Assembly: GCF_010858045.1 (NCBI RefSeq)
Contig: NZ_JAAGVC010000049.1
Coordinates: 1-36,416, forward strand
Source: Nocardia cyriacigeorgica
GTDB lineage: Bacteria > Actinomycetota > Actinomycetes > Mycobacteriales > Mycobacteriaceae
Length of the DNA stretch: 36,416 nt
Direction: 5' to 3'
Shown here: in pieces, positions 16,127 to 25,306 of the stretch
How positions within the stretch are numbered: position 1 is the first letter of the stretch
Layout: each line of letters begins with the position of its first letter
Notes under the pieces: model-generated
Database searches by the model: none
What the model was told of the DNA's origin: nothing
What the model saw: the letters and a program-made list of their open reading frames with translations, nothing else
Program-made: the position numbers and the translations under genes

Positions 16127-16591
16127 CCGCTTAGGATACTCCGACCCGGTCGGCGCAGAACTGGTTGCAGGGCAACCGAAATCATCTCCCGACCGTTGTC
16201 CAACCTAGAACCGGGGCGGCGGACCGATGATGGTGACCAGCATGTTCTGTAGCTCGGTACCTGCCGCCGGGCACAACCTTGAACAACAGCTTCGCCGAGA
16301 CGTTCGACAACAAGGTTGCGAACCCGCGCGCCGGGCCGCAACCGCTGAAACAGCCAGCTGGAACCCGCATTGAAATCGGTGGCTTCAAAGCCGACCATAA
16401 CTAGCGGCACCGGCAGCCGGCGCTGGACTATACGACATCGGCCCCAGCGCGCTGCGGCTGCACCCACTACCCTAACAGTCATCATCCGGCTGTTGAGAAA
16501 GGGCGTTCCGCGGTTCCCGGACCGATATCAAGCTCTGATAGCGAACTATTCGCCTATCGTTACCCTCAGCGCATGACGAATGTTAATGCCG
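16127..16591. other. Non-coding stretch after IS relic
   Basis: No gene, RNA or clear repeat recognised between the right end of the IS3 relic and the stop of the alpha/beta hydrolase. The minus-strand open frame at 16111-16485 is Arg-rich, runs across the IS end and is probably not coding. Confidence 0.4.
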
Positions 16592-17494
16592 CTATGCGAC
16601 GGTTGCTTCGCGAATGCGCGCTTCCCGAGTCAATCCGAGGAGATGGACGGCCACCTCACCGCTGCGTTCGTAGGGCAGGTAGTGCCCAGCCTTTTCGAAG
16701 ATGACCAAATGACTCCCGGGAATACGATGCCGAAGCGCACGCGAGTGATGAACGGGGGTCAGGCGGTCACGAGACCCGACCAGCACGACGACGCGACAGC
16801 TGAATCTGCCCAGCACGCCGTAACGTTTGTGAGAGAGTATCGAACGGGTCAGCTCCGCGACATTGCGAGAATTGCTCTTCGCGAGCTGCAGCACAGCACG
16901 GTTCATATCGTGCCGACGAGGACGCGCTCCGAATAGGATGCCTCGTGTCGACTGCCGCATCAGGAAAAGCGGCCGGGAAGGAATCCTGATATAGGGTAGC
17001 GCCTCCAGACCCAGCATTATCAGCCTTCGCCAGAATTTGCTGCGCAGCATATTTCCCAGAATATCGCCCGCCCCTGTCGACACCAACGCGACGCCGAGGA
17101 TTCTCGGTCCGAGCACCTCACTGTGACGTTCAGCCAAGGCCATGAGAGTCATCCCTCCCATCGAATGACCACCCAATACGACCGGACCCGTAGGCACAGT
17201 TTCCGAAAGAATAGTCGCAAGATCGTCCGCAAGAATCTCGAGGCTGGCCGGAGCCGACTCCGAATCCCCGTGTCCCCGATGGTCGTAGGTGACGACGCGA
17301 ATAGTCGGGTCCGCAGCGATCACAAGCTGAGCAACGTCCTCCCAACTCTCGTGCGACAACGCGAGTCCATGGGTCAAGACCATAGTCACTCGCGGGGTCT
17401 GCGAGCCCCATTCGGTGATCTGCAATGTCGGACCGTCGTCCCGTGTGAGAGCGAGTCGGCGGCAGGGAACACCCGCGCTGGAAATCGAAGTCAT
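16592..17494 (-). CDS. Alpha/beta-hydrolase
   Basis: A 300-residue serine hydrolase. The triad is visible: Ser111 in GGHSMGG, Asp243 in VGSRDRLTP and His271 in KAGHYLPYE; the oxyanion-hole HG is at 42-43 (LTHGLALS). The family includes esterases, lactonases and epoxide hydrolases. The ATG at 17494 has GAGGAG upstream and only 36 bases separate it from the Mce-associated gene, so it is probably the last gene of the mce operon. It could hydrolyse an imported ester or the lactone/ester made by the BVMO (inference). No signal peptide, so cytoplasmic. Confidence 0.9.
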   Translation of the reverse strand: MTSISSAGVPCRRLALTRDDGPTLQITEWGSQTPRVTMVLTHGLALSHESWEDVAQLVIAADPTIRVVTYDHRGHGDSESAPASLEILADDLATILSETVPTGPVVLGGHSMGGMTLMALAERHSEVLGPRILGVALVSTGAGDILGNMLRSKFWRRLIMLGLEALPYIRIPSRPLFLMRQSTRGILFGARPRRHDMNRAVLQLAKSNSRNVAELTRSILSHKRYGVLGRFSCRVVVLVGSRDRLTPVHHSRALRHRIPGSHLVIFEKAGHYLPYERSGEVAVHLLGLTREARIREATVA

Positions 17495-17530
17495 TATTCC
17501 AAGCTCCTCAACGTCGAAAAACCCCGGTGA

Positions 17531-18196
17531 CTATTTGGCCGGGAGTGCCGAGTCGACACCACCGACATCTGTTACCTTCCAATCCAGATTCTTGTCAACT
17601 GTTACGGTATAGGTAACAGTCGTTTGCGCACCCTCCGGTATCTGCGCACTCTTCGATGTCACATTCAGGAACACATTGACGACATAGACACCCGATCGTT
17701 CGGAGCGCACTGTCGCCGCGATGGGAACTCCACTAGAACTCCACTTCAGTGGCAGCACAATTTCTTTCAGCTGCGGAGCAGTGGCATCGAACTTGTTTGC
17801 AAGAACGGGCGAGACGTTGGACTTCAAACCACGAACCCACTGGTCGAAATTCTGATAGTCGATATTCGAGGCTCCGACTGCATACTCAGACGCTACTTCT
17901 TCGGCGCGCTTCTCCGCGGCTACGACAGCGTCCCGATCTTTCAACTCGCTCCTAGCCGAGAGCCACAACGGAATCGAAACGGCCACCGCGACAACAAGGA
18001 GGGCTACTGCGGTTCCCAAGGCCAGAGAACGCAGGCTTATCGAGAACGACCTCTCCGACCCGCGTGCGCTCGAGCCACCCTTGACCGACGTCCGAGGCAC
18101 ACCCGCGTCAACCGGCTTTTCTTCCGCAGCTTCGCGGTCAGTATCATGAGAATCTTCTGTGGGCATAATCAGCTCCGGTGTCTCTCGTTCTTTCAC
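17531..18196 (-). CDS. Mce-associated membrane protein
   Basis: A 221-residue protein with a charged, disordered cytoplasmic N-terminus (about 1-57), one membrane helix (about 58-80) and an extracytoplasmic domain ending in the VTYTVTVDKNLDWKVTDVGG motif, typical of Mce-associated (Mas/Mam) proteins that stabilise Mce transporters. The start is a GTG two bases after the mceF stop; an alternative internal ATG is at codon 11. Position directly after mceF fits the usual mce operon order. Confidence 0.85.
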   Translation of the reverse strand: MKERETPELIMPTEDSHDTDREAAEEKPVDAGVPRTSVKGGSSARGSERSFSISLRSLALGTAVALLVVAVAVSIPLWLSARSELKDRDAVVAAEKRAEEVASEYAVGASNIDYQNFDQWVRGLKSNVSPVLANKFDATAPQLKEIVLPLKWSSSGVPIAATVRSERSGVYVVNVFLNVTSKSAQIPEGAQTTVTYTVTVDKNLDWKVTDVGGVDSALPAK

Positions 18197-18198
18197 AT

Positions 18199-19155
18199 CT
18201 ATTTGACGGCGATCCGCATTCGCAAAGCACCATCCCCCGTGACACTGAGTGCACGATCTATCAGGTCGCTTATGTTGATTTGCGCCATGGAGTTCGACGC
18301 GCTTTCCGCCAGTGGCTGTACCGCCGGGACCAGATCACGAAGATCGGGGCCGATCTCATTGATGTAAGACGTCACTTTATCAAGGAAGGGAATAAGTCCG
18401 TTTCCTTCGATATAGTCCCCGGGCATATTGCCGATTCGAGACAGTCGCGCCAGAGAGTCCGCGATGAGTGCGCCCCACGCTCCGGCTTCCTCCCACAGAG
18501 GGCCGGCGGCGGTCATCGACTCCTCGGCCCACTCCATATCAGCACCCATTGTTTGCAAATTCGTCAAGATATTACGGATTTCGGGTGACCTACTCAGAAT
18601 CGTTTCCGAAAGCAGCGTTGTCGATGCCGCCAGACGCGGCATCACGGCTTCCGTTCCCGACAACGTCTGATCCAAGGTCTTGACGATATTGCTGATCGCC
18701 TGTGGGTTCAGTTGCTCGACCAGATGGGTGACAGTATGCGCCACATCAGGTATCGAGCGGGGTAGAACCACTTCAACCGCGTCGATACGCTGACCGTCGG
18801 CCAGGTAGGGCCCGGCATCAGTATCCGGTACGAACTCGATATAGGGCTCCCCCAACCCCGAAAGGTCCTCAACAGTAGCGCTGCCGGTCGCAGGAACCCT
18901 GTACTTGGGATCGAGACCCAGCACCAATTCGACACCACGCTCGGCCTTGTCGATAGAGTCGATCTCTCCTACCTTCACTCCTCTCAACAGGACCGGGGAA
19001 CCGGGTAGCAAACTCCCGGTCCTCGGCAGCGCCATGGTCACAACAGTCCTGCCAGAAAACCAATCAACTCGAAGCACACCGAATGCTAGGTATGCGGTGC
19101 CCAAAACCAGCACGATTCCGATCGACACCAGGGATAGCACGGAACTCGACTTCAT
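18199..19155 (-). CDS. mceF: Mce family protein, MceF position
   Basis: A 318-residue substrate-binding subunit: N-terminal membrane anchor (about 7-27), MlaD/Mce domain (about 35-115, with the VLLRGVKVGEI segment) and a helical Mce-specific domain behind it. It is short for an MceF, since family members often carry long C-terminal tails. The start codon overlaps the mceE stop as ATGA. Six Mce proteins are expected to form a hexameric tunnel that carries lipid from the outer envelope to the YrbE permeases. Confidence 0.88.
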   Translation of the reverse strand: MKSSSVLSLVSIGIVLVLGTAYLAFGVLRVDWFSGRTVVTMALPRTGSLLPGSPVLLRGVKVGEIDSIDKAERGVELVLGLDPKYRVPATGSATVEDLSGLGEPYIEFVPDTDAGPYLADGQRIDAVEVVLPRSIPDVAHTVTHLVEQLNPQAISNIVKTLDQTLSGTEAVMPRLAASTTLLSETILSRSPEIRNILTNLQTMGADMEWAEESMTAAGPLWEEAGAWGALIADSLARLSRIGNMPGDYIEGNGLIPFLDKVTSYINEIGPDLRDLVPAVQPLAESASNSMAQINISDLIDRALSVTGDGALRMRIAVK

Positions 19156-20237
19156 CGAACCACTCCGATCATCCGCAGCGACGCAAGAATACTGTCTATC
19201 CGATCGTCGTCCGATATGGGGCCGACGCCTTCAATGCCTACAATATTAACCTTCGGACCGCGCTCAACAAACGGAATAACCTTTTCGCGCAAAATGGCCA
19301 CGGCTTTGTTCAAATTCGAGGGGGCGTTCAGATCAAGCGGGCGGCGAGTGAACAATAGCGGCACGAAGGCACGTGCGGCCTCATTGCCCGATTGCGCCAG
19401 GGGGCCGACCCACCGGAGAGATTCTGTGAGCAATTTGAATCCGTCGTACAACGTGATCAACCCGATCATGGAAGTCATCGAAGCAGCGGCCTGACTCACC
19501 CCCGACTCCGTCAGCAAATACTCCAATTCAGGGGTTCGACGCTGCACCACGTCCGTGTTCGCGCGCAGACCGTTCAGCATTGCGTCGACGGCATCCAGGT
19601 GGTTGGCCAGGTCAATGATATCCGCACCGACTACCTCGGATATCGAAGCAGTCTGCCGAGTGTCCATCGGCAGCACCCCGTTCACGCGGTTCATTATCTC
19701 CTGAGCCTGTTGAATCCCTCCTCCTTGGACGAAGGTCGCGAGTACGTTCATGGTGTCCTCAACCTGCAGCAGCGGCTTCGTCTTGTCCAATCCGATGGTG
19801 GCGCCCGGGGGAAGGGCATCCTGCGTGCCGGTCGGCGGAGTCATCAGCGCGATGGAGACATCGCCAAGTATCGTCGGCTGGCGGAGTTCAGCGGTGGTGC
19901 CGATCGGCAATCGAACCGACGCCATCAGGTCGACATCGACGGCAACATACCCGTCGTGGTCCTCGCCCGCGTCGACCAGTGACACATCGCGCACGACCCC
20001 TGCTCGCAGACCATCGACTGTAACCTTCGCTCGCGCTGGCAGATTCAAGGCGTCAGCGAACAGAATCCGGATACCGTACCGGTCTCCAGAAATTCCGGTC
20101 CCCGGAACGGGAACCTCCGCGGGATCGAATCCACATCCGGGAACTATGCACACCATTGCCACCGCGGCCGCAGCGATGAACCGACCACCACGCTCACGAG
20201 CAGATCGCGCCCATACGACTCGTCGCAGAACCATCAC
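19152..20237 (-). CDS. mceE: Mce family lipoprotein, MceE position
   Basis: A 361-residue protein whose N-terminus has a basic region, a hydrophobic stretch and a lipobox ending VPGC (Cys about 35), as expected for the LprK-like MceE lipoprotein. The Mce domain follows, including RAKVTVDGLRAGVV, then a helical domain. It starts at the GTG at 20237 (or the following ATG), overlapping the mceD stop. The lipid anchor on the fifth Mce gene is a strong positional marker for assigning the A-F order. Confidence 0.9.
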   Translation of the reverse strand: MMVLRRVVWARSARERGGRFIAAAAVAMVCIVPGCGFDPAEVPVPGTGISGDRYGIRILFADALNLPARAKVTVDGLRAGVVRDVSLVDAGEDHDGYVAVDVDLMASVRLPIGTTAELRQPTILGDVSIALMTPPTGTQDALPPGATIGLDKTKPLLQVEDTMNVLATFVQGGGIQQAQEIMNRVNGVLPMDTRQTASISEVVGADIIDLANHLDAVDAMLNGLRANTDVVQRRTPELEYLLTESGVSQAAASMTSMIGLITLYDGFKLLTESLRWVGPLAQSGNEAARAFVPLLFTRRPLDLNAPSNLNKAVAILREKVIPFVERGPKVNIVGIEGVGPISDDDRIDSILASLRMIGVVR

Positions 20238-21337
20238 CGCGCACCTGCCGTCCCGAATATCAACGGAAGAACCGAAACCTTCTCCAACTCGTTCTCAGCG
20301 GACTTGCAGCTACCTGGCACGACACGCTCGATGGCCGCGCATACCCGCTCTGCGTCCGCCGGCGGCAGCTGAGCCACCGGCGCCGCGTAAGTCAGGATCG
20401 GTGAACCACCCTCCTGCGCCGTCGCCCTCTGAAAAGCCTGCACCAGCGGTGGCGTCAGGTCGATTATTTCTTGTACCGAGCCGATATTCGCACGGGCGAG
20501 ACGCGCTAATGGGACTGTCGCGTTCAGCGCTTCGAGAATTTGGTCACCAAACATTGAAGTAATCTCGTTCAACCATGGCACAATGATCCGCAACGAATCG
20601 ATAATCGACACGGTGCGCTCAAAGATGCCATGATCGATCACTTCGAGACCTGGAGCCAGACGAGTGATCATGGCCTTGATATCGCCCCATCCGCCGGCCA
20701 TGCTGTCCGATAATGATCGCAGTGAGTCGATGAGCGCACCGATATGCCCGATAGCAGCATTGGGGGAATTGAGAGCACGACCCAACTTGAGGATCGTATC
20801 ATTCATTTCAGGTCCTGTTCCGGATAATGCGGCATCTAAGGCCGCGAGCTCATCCGCAAGCCTTTCACGCTGTGTCGAATCATTTCCATCGGTGATCTCT
20901 GCAGCGAGGTTGCCCAGCGCATTCATAGTCTGCGACATGCTCTTTGGCGTCAGTGTACGGGTAATGCACTGTCCAGAATCCCATTCATGCTCGGCTTCGC
21001 TGTCATCGAGTAATGCAAGCGATCGGTCCGCGACGATTGTGTCGGATACGGTGGTAGCTGACACCTGACCGCGGGGCGAATGGCTTACCTCTACCTCGAA
21101 TTCGACACGGACCATGTCACCATGAGGTTCGATACGCGTCACCGAGCCGACTCTGACCCCTCGCATGGTGACATGGTTCCCGGCGTACAAGCCGATTGCA
21201 TCCGGCATATTCGCGCAATAGCTACGCATCCTCTTGGGAGGCTCGATGATCACGAAGTATCCGACGATCAGAATTGCACATACGACCGCGACACCGAGAA
21301 CGGACATGAGACCCCGGGACGCCAAGAGCTTATTCAT
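20234..21337 (-). CDS. mceD: Mce family protein, MceD position
   Basis: A 367-residue protein: N-terminal membrane helix (about 11-31), Mce domain with NHVTMRGVRVGSVTRIE, and a long helical segment rich in Leu and Ala (about 150-330). The ATG at 21337 was chosen because AAAGGAG precedes it and it lies two bases after the mceC stop; the longer frame from 21370 is inside mceC. A region with several Cys near the N-terminus and in the CAAIERVVPGSC segment near the C-terminus may form disulphides outside the membrane. Confidence 0.88.
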   Translation of the reverse strand: MNKLLASRGLMSVLGVAVVCAILIVGYFVIIEPPKRMRSYCANMPDAIGLYAGNHVTMRGVRVGSVTRIEPHGDMVRVEFEVEVSHSPRGQVSATTVSDTIVADRSLALLDDSEAEHEWDSGQCITRTLTPKSMSQTMNALGNLAAEITDGNDSTQRERLADELAALDAALSGTGPEMNDTILKLGRALNSPNAAIGHIGALIDSLRSLSDSMAGGWGDIKAMITRLAPGLEVIDHGIFERTVSIIDSLRIIVPWLNEITSMFGDQILEALNATVPLARLARANIGSVQEIIDLTPPLVQAFQRATAQEGGSPILTYAAPVAQLPPADAERVCAAIERVVPGSCKSAENELEKVSVLPLIFGTAGAR

Positions 21338-21339
21338 CG

Positions 21340-22380
21340 TCAGCACTCCTTTCCGGGGACCGGAATACACACCGACGGTACCTGGACAACTGTCGCGGAT
21401 TGGTCGACCACGAGCCCATCCTTCGACGACGCGATCGGCTGGAGCCGCGCCAGTAGGTCGCGCGTATTCGTGACAACCTGTCCCATTTCTTCACCCAGAC
21501 GTTCCAGCTCAGGGATGACGTCGGCCAGGGCTCGCGCAACGGATTGCAACCTGGATCGATACGCCGGCTCGAGGCCCGCGATACGCGCGAGAAGCTCGTC
21601 CATCAGCCGGACGGCTTCGTAGATCTCGGCCTTTTTGTCGAGGCCCACTGTCTCCATCAGATTGACGCTGTCGATCATTCCGCCGAGTGTCGCCTTCGAC
21701 TCGTTGATCGCGCCGAGATACTCGTCCGCCATCGCGAGCGTGTCCGAAATGTCACGGTTCTGGCGGTCGAGGATGTCGACCAGAGATCCGAATGCCTCTG
21801 TTGCTCGGCGAATGCCGGACGGTCCACTGGCAATCGCAGCGTTCATGTTCGTCAAATTCTGCCGCAACGTATCGCCATCGATATCATCGATCGGCCGAAT
21901 CGCGTCCTCAAAAGTCCGACCCAAGCTGTACGGAAGATGGACCCTCTCGGCGGGAATGGACGAGTGTAACGCAGAATTCCCCGCCGGCGTCACCGCGAGG
22001 TAGCGGCCGCCGATCAGTGTCAGCATACGGATATCGAGACTCGTCTGGTCACCGATGAAGATGTCGCTGTCGACGGTGAAGCTCATTCGAACGTTCCTTC
22101 GGCTCAGCTCGATGGACTTCACCGCACCAACCGGCACACCCGCGATTCGGACGTCATCGCCAACCTTGACCGAGCCCACTTCCGGCATTTCCGCCCAGTA
22201 TGTGGACTCGTCGAAAGGTACTACGTAGACTACTACGCTCGCCGTCAAGACCGCTCCCATCACTGCGGCCCCGACGGCAGCCCAGCGCAATTCTCGGTCC
22301 ATGCTTCGAAGGGGAGCACTCACCGTCTGCAACGCGGTACCCCCGCGAACACGGAATAGCTTACTGATCACCGCTCGCAT
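21340..22380 (-). CDS. mceC: Mce family protein, MceC position
   Basis: A 346-residue protein: cytoplasmic start, membrane helix at about 33-55, Mce domain with GDDVRIAGVPVGAVKSIELS, then helical Mce-specific domain. The ATG lies 13 bases inside the 3' end of mceB, indicating translational coupling. Same predicted role as the other Mce subunits, as one ring member of the envelope lipid transporter. Confidence 0.88.
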   Translation of the reverse strand: MRAVISKLFRVRGGTALQTVSAPLRSMDRELRWAAVGAAVMGAVLTASVVVYVVPFDESTYWAEMPEVGSVKVGDDVRIAGVPVGAVKSIELSRRNVRMSFTVDSDIFIGDQTSLDIRMLTLIGGRYLAVTPAGNSALHSSIPAERVHLPYSLGRTFEDAIRPIDDIDGDTLRQNLTNMNAAIASGPSGIRRATEAFGSLVDILDRQNRDISDTLAMADEYLGAINESKATLGGMIDSVNLMETVGLDKKAEIYEAVRLMDELLARIAGLEPAYRSRLQSVARALADVIPELERLGEEMGQVVTNTRDLLARLQPIASSKDGLVVDQSATVVQVPSVCIPVPGKEC

Positions 22381-23387
22381 ATCGAGATCCTTTGCCCACT
22401 GATCAACACATGTAACGGCGCCGGAACTTCGGCGTTGCCGTTCGAGCAGTTACGATTGATGACCGGTCCATCGGCGGGAACCCACGCATTCAGTGTCTCG
22501 AGAACGGCCGGCAGCTTCCGCAGCACCTCGACCGCCTGTTCCGGGTCCGGAAATACTGCCCCCAACAGGGCATCGGCATCGGCGTTAGGTCCGGCCGTCA
22601 AGCCGAAGGCCTCGAGAAGGCCGTTCAATGGCGCGATCACGTCTGGTGCCATGAGGGCGAATTCGACAATTCCATCCACCTTGCTACGCAACGTGGACAC
22701 AACCGAGGCCAGCTCCGAGACAAGTCGGACGAGATGCGAGGATCGGCCACCGATATGGTCGGATATCTCTTTGAGATTTCCGACCAGAACGGTGACTACC
22801 GCTTGCCTGTCCAGCGCATAGTTGGACAAGGCTTCGATAGAGTCGAGGACGGAACCGACGCCCGCTCCGTCTCCCTCGATGACAGCGATCATGTTCTCTG
22901 CGAACTTGTTCACCGCTTCGGGCGACAGCTCTGCGAGTACCGGTTGTAAGCCGTTGAATAAATCCGTAATGTCGAACGACGGGATCGTGTTGGCAATATC
23001 GATCTTATGTCCGGCCGTCAACTCCGCTGTGGTCGGCGATGATTGTTGAACATCGAGATATCGCTGTCCTACGAGGTTCTGATAGCGAATCGCCAGCACA
23101 GTGTTCTCGTAGATCGGGTGATTGCGCTGGACCGCAAATCCAACCACCGCTCGACCACTGGCATCCAAGGTAATCGATCGTACCTCGCCAACTCGAAGAC
23201 CATCCATACGGACATCGTCGCCGGCCTTGAGGCCGTTCGCGTCGACGAATTCAGCCGAGAATTCTACCACGTCTCCAGATACGGGGCGTTGCACCGTCTG
23301 AACGATGATCGCGAGCAGCACAGTGATCACGACGGCAGACACGATAAGTTTTGCGCTGGTCGCCAGAAAACTTCGCTGTCTTGTCAT
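22368..23387 (-). CDS. mceB: Mce family protein, MceB position
   Basis: A 339-residue protein with a membrane anchor at about 11-30, Mce domain containing KAGDDVRMDGLRVGEV and YQNLVGQRYLDV (typical of MceB), and a helical C-terminal part. The ATG overlaps the mceA stop as ATGA. It ends with a Cys-containing tail after NRNCSNG, a feature also seen near the ends of other Mce proteins. Confidence 0.88.
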   Translation of the reverse strand: MTRQRSFLATSAKLIVSAVVITVLLAIIVQTVQRPVSGDVVEFSAEFVDANGLKAGDDVRMDGLRVGEVRSITLDASGRAVVGFAVQRNHPIYENTVLAIRYQNLVGQRYLDVQQSSPTTAELTAGHKIDIANTIPSFDITDLFNGLQPVLAELSPEAVNKFAENMIAVIEGDGAGVGSVLDSIEALSNYALDRQAVVTVLVGNLKEISDHIGGRSSHLVRLVSELASVVSTLRSKVDGIVEFALMAPDVIAPLNGLLEAFGLTAGPNADADALLGAVFPDPEQAVEVLRKLPAVLETLNAWVPADGPVINRNCSNGNAEVPAPLHVLISGQRISICER

Positions 23388-24433
23388 CGGCCACCTCCGA
23401 TGTTGGATGTCGGCGGAAGACCCGGCAAGAACGCGGTGAACGCTGGAACCATATCGAGAACCAACTCGATGTTCAGAATCGGACCGTCTGGAGTCGACGT
23501 GAATGATCGGTCTAGACGTGATAGGAGTTCAGTGAGCTGCATGCTCGAGGCGCCGGGGGTAGGTACCATTTTAGTGGCCGTTGACAGAACCGGAGCGAGC
23601 ATAGCCGCATAGTCCGACAGATGACCCTGAGCCGCGAATAGAGTTTCCGCCAGCCCAGGAAAGAACTCCCGACCTACAGTATTGACTGTCGAATCGAACA
23701 GCTCACGATCTGTATTCAAGATCTCGATCGTGGTGAGCCGATTTATGAGGCCGACCGTACCGTCGATCATCGATGCAGTCCCGACTAGCATGGAACCGTA
23801 TTGGTCCAGCAGCTGCGATATCGGCATCGTCTGGGTTTCAGCAATGTTCCGGCTGGATACAACGATTGCCTCCATGAGAGGTGTGAATTGCCGGGCTATT
23901 GTCGCGCCCCGTGTCAGGATCTCGGTCAATTCCGGGACGAGAATGTCTCCAGTTGCTTGAGCTACGCTGCGGATGAGAACACCCATCGTTGCGTCTCGTT
24001 GCCGGTCGGCTCGCGGCCCCGTCAAATCGACGATACTGCCATCCCGTAATGGAGCCCCACCATCACCTGGTTTCAGCGCAATTTCACTGATGCCGAACAA
24101 GTTCGATGGCGAGTAGTCGACGAACAGCCCGTCCGTGAGACCTGCCGATTCGGCGCTTTCCAGTCTGAGAATCAATTGTTTCGCCCCATCGTCCGATTCG
24201 ATCGCCGAAACATCACCTATCTCGATACCGTCGAATCGAACGGGTGTTCCGACGGTGATTCCGTCGCCGATGGACTCGGTACGCAGCAGTACCACTATTC
24301 GATTATCATCCTGTAGGGCCATCACAACAGTCCAGGTCAAGGCTACTACGATCACTGTGATCACGGCGAGAACACCCAGCATGACCGATGACCGCTTCGA
24401 TGTCGACACACCCGGCATTTCATAGCGAGACAT
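23384..24433 (-). CDS. mceA: Mce family protein, MceA position
   Basis: A 349-residue first Mce subunit: N-terminal membrane helix (about 17-41), Mce domain with TPVRFDGIEIGDVSAIE and NLFGISEIAL, followed by the helical domain. The ATG at 24433 lies six bases after the yrbEB stop. No RGD or other invasin-like motif is visible, so an adhesion role is not suggested; lipid binding is the family expectation. Confidence 0.88.
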   Translation of the reverse strand: MSRYEMPGVSTSKRSSVMLGVLAVITVIVVALTWTVVMALQDDNRIVVLLRTESIGDGITVGTPVRFDGIEIGDVSAIESDDGAKQLILRLESAESAGLTDGLFVDYSPSNLFGISEIALKPGDGGAPLRDGSIVDLTGPRADRQRDATMGVLIRSVAQATGDILVPELTEILTRGATIARQFTPLMEAIVVSSRNIAETQTMPISQLLDQYGSMLVGTASMIDGTVGLINRLTTIEILNTDRELFDSTVNTVGREFFPGLAETLFAAQGHLSDYAAMLAPVLSTATKMVPTPGASSMQLTELLSRLDRSFTSTPDGPILNIELVLDMVPAFTAFLPGLPPTSNIGGGR

Positions 24434-24439
24434 CGTTTC

Positions 24440-25306
24440 TCACCCCGTAAATTCGATGGAGGAGTTGACGCCCCACAGGAGGAGGGTCAACACCATATCC
24501 AAACCGATGATTGCCACGAAGCTTGCTCGGACAGCACGTCCAGATGCGATTCCGACGCCTTCTGGCCCACCAACGGCGAAGAACCCATGATAGCTATGGA
24601 TAAGAATCACAGCCGTCCCGAATACGAGAACCTTTATCACCGAGGCCGTCACATCCCAGCCGCTGATGAATTGATAAAAATAGTGATCGTAGACACCGGC
24701 GGCTTGGCCATGAAGTTGCACGATCACCGCGCGACAAGCGGCATAACTCAGGATCAAGGCGATCAAGAATGTCGGAATGATTGCCACGGCCCCGGCGATG
24801 ACCCGGGTGGTCACAACGAACGGTATCGATCGCAGTCCAAGCGACTCGAGTGCATCGATCTCCTCGGAGATCCGCATAGCGCCGATTTGGGCCGTAATAC
24901 GGCATCCGGCTTGTGCGGCGAACCCGACGCCCGCAGCAATCGGTGCAAGTTCCCGTGTATTGGCAAAGGCCGAAACGATGCCGGTCACCGGCCCCATGCT
25001 GATCAGGTTGAGAGTGGTGAAGGACTCTACACCGACCGAGCCTCCGATCACCAGACCGAGTACCACCAGCATCGGCACAGTTCCACCGCCGACGATAATG
25101 GACCCTTGGCCCCATGTCATATCCGTGATCACGCGCATAGTCTCGGCTCGATATCGCCTGATCGTGAACGGGATCGCGGACAGCGCCTCCCAAACGAACG
25201 CGAGTACGAAACCGATCGACTCCAGGGGCGCGATGCGCGCTCCGAACGGCGCTATTCTTCTCCTGAGCCTCGCCAGCCGAGGTGGAGTAACCTTTACCTC
25301 CGACAT
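24440..25306 (-). CDS. yrbEB: YrbE/MlaE-family permease, second subunit
   Basis: A 288-residue integral membrane permease of the Mce transporter, with five or six predicted helices. It carries the MlaE-family loop EEIDALESLGLRSIPFVVTT, which contacts the ATPase, and the characteristic ending GVNSSIEFTG. The ATG follows the yrbEA stop directly (TAGATG). No MceG/MlaF-type ATPase is in the window; actinobacteria commonly share one encoded elsewhere. Confidence 0.92.
   Translation of the reverse strand: MSEVKVTPPRLARLRRRIAPFGARIAPLESIGFVLAFVWEALSAIPFTIRRYRAETMRVITDMTWGQGSIIVGGGTVPMLVVLGLVIGGSVGVESFTTLNLISMGPVTGIVSAFANTRELAPIAAGVGFAAQAGCRITAQIGAMRISEEIDALESLGLRSIPFVVTTRVIAGAVAIIPTFLIALILSYAACRAVIVQLHGQAAGVYDHYFYQFISGWDVTASVIKVLVFGTAVILIHSYHGFFAVGGPEGVGIASGRAVRASFVAIIGLDMVLTLLLWGVNSSIEFTG

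Noticed and set aside
15006..16208. Uninterrupted 400-codon frame over the first IS relic
   Set aside because: IS3 transposase homology jumps between three frames within it, so the open frame is chance.
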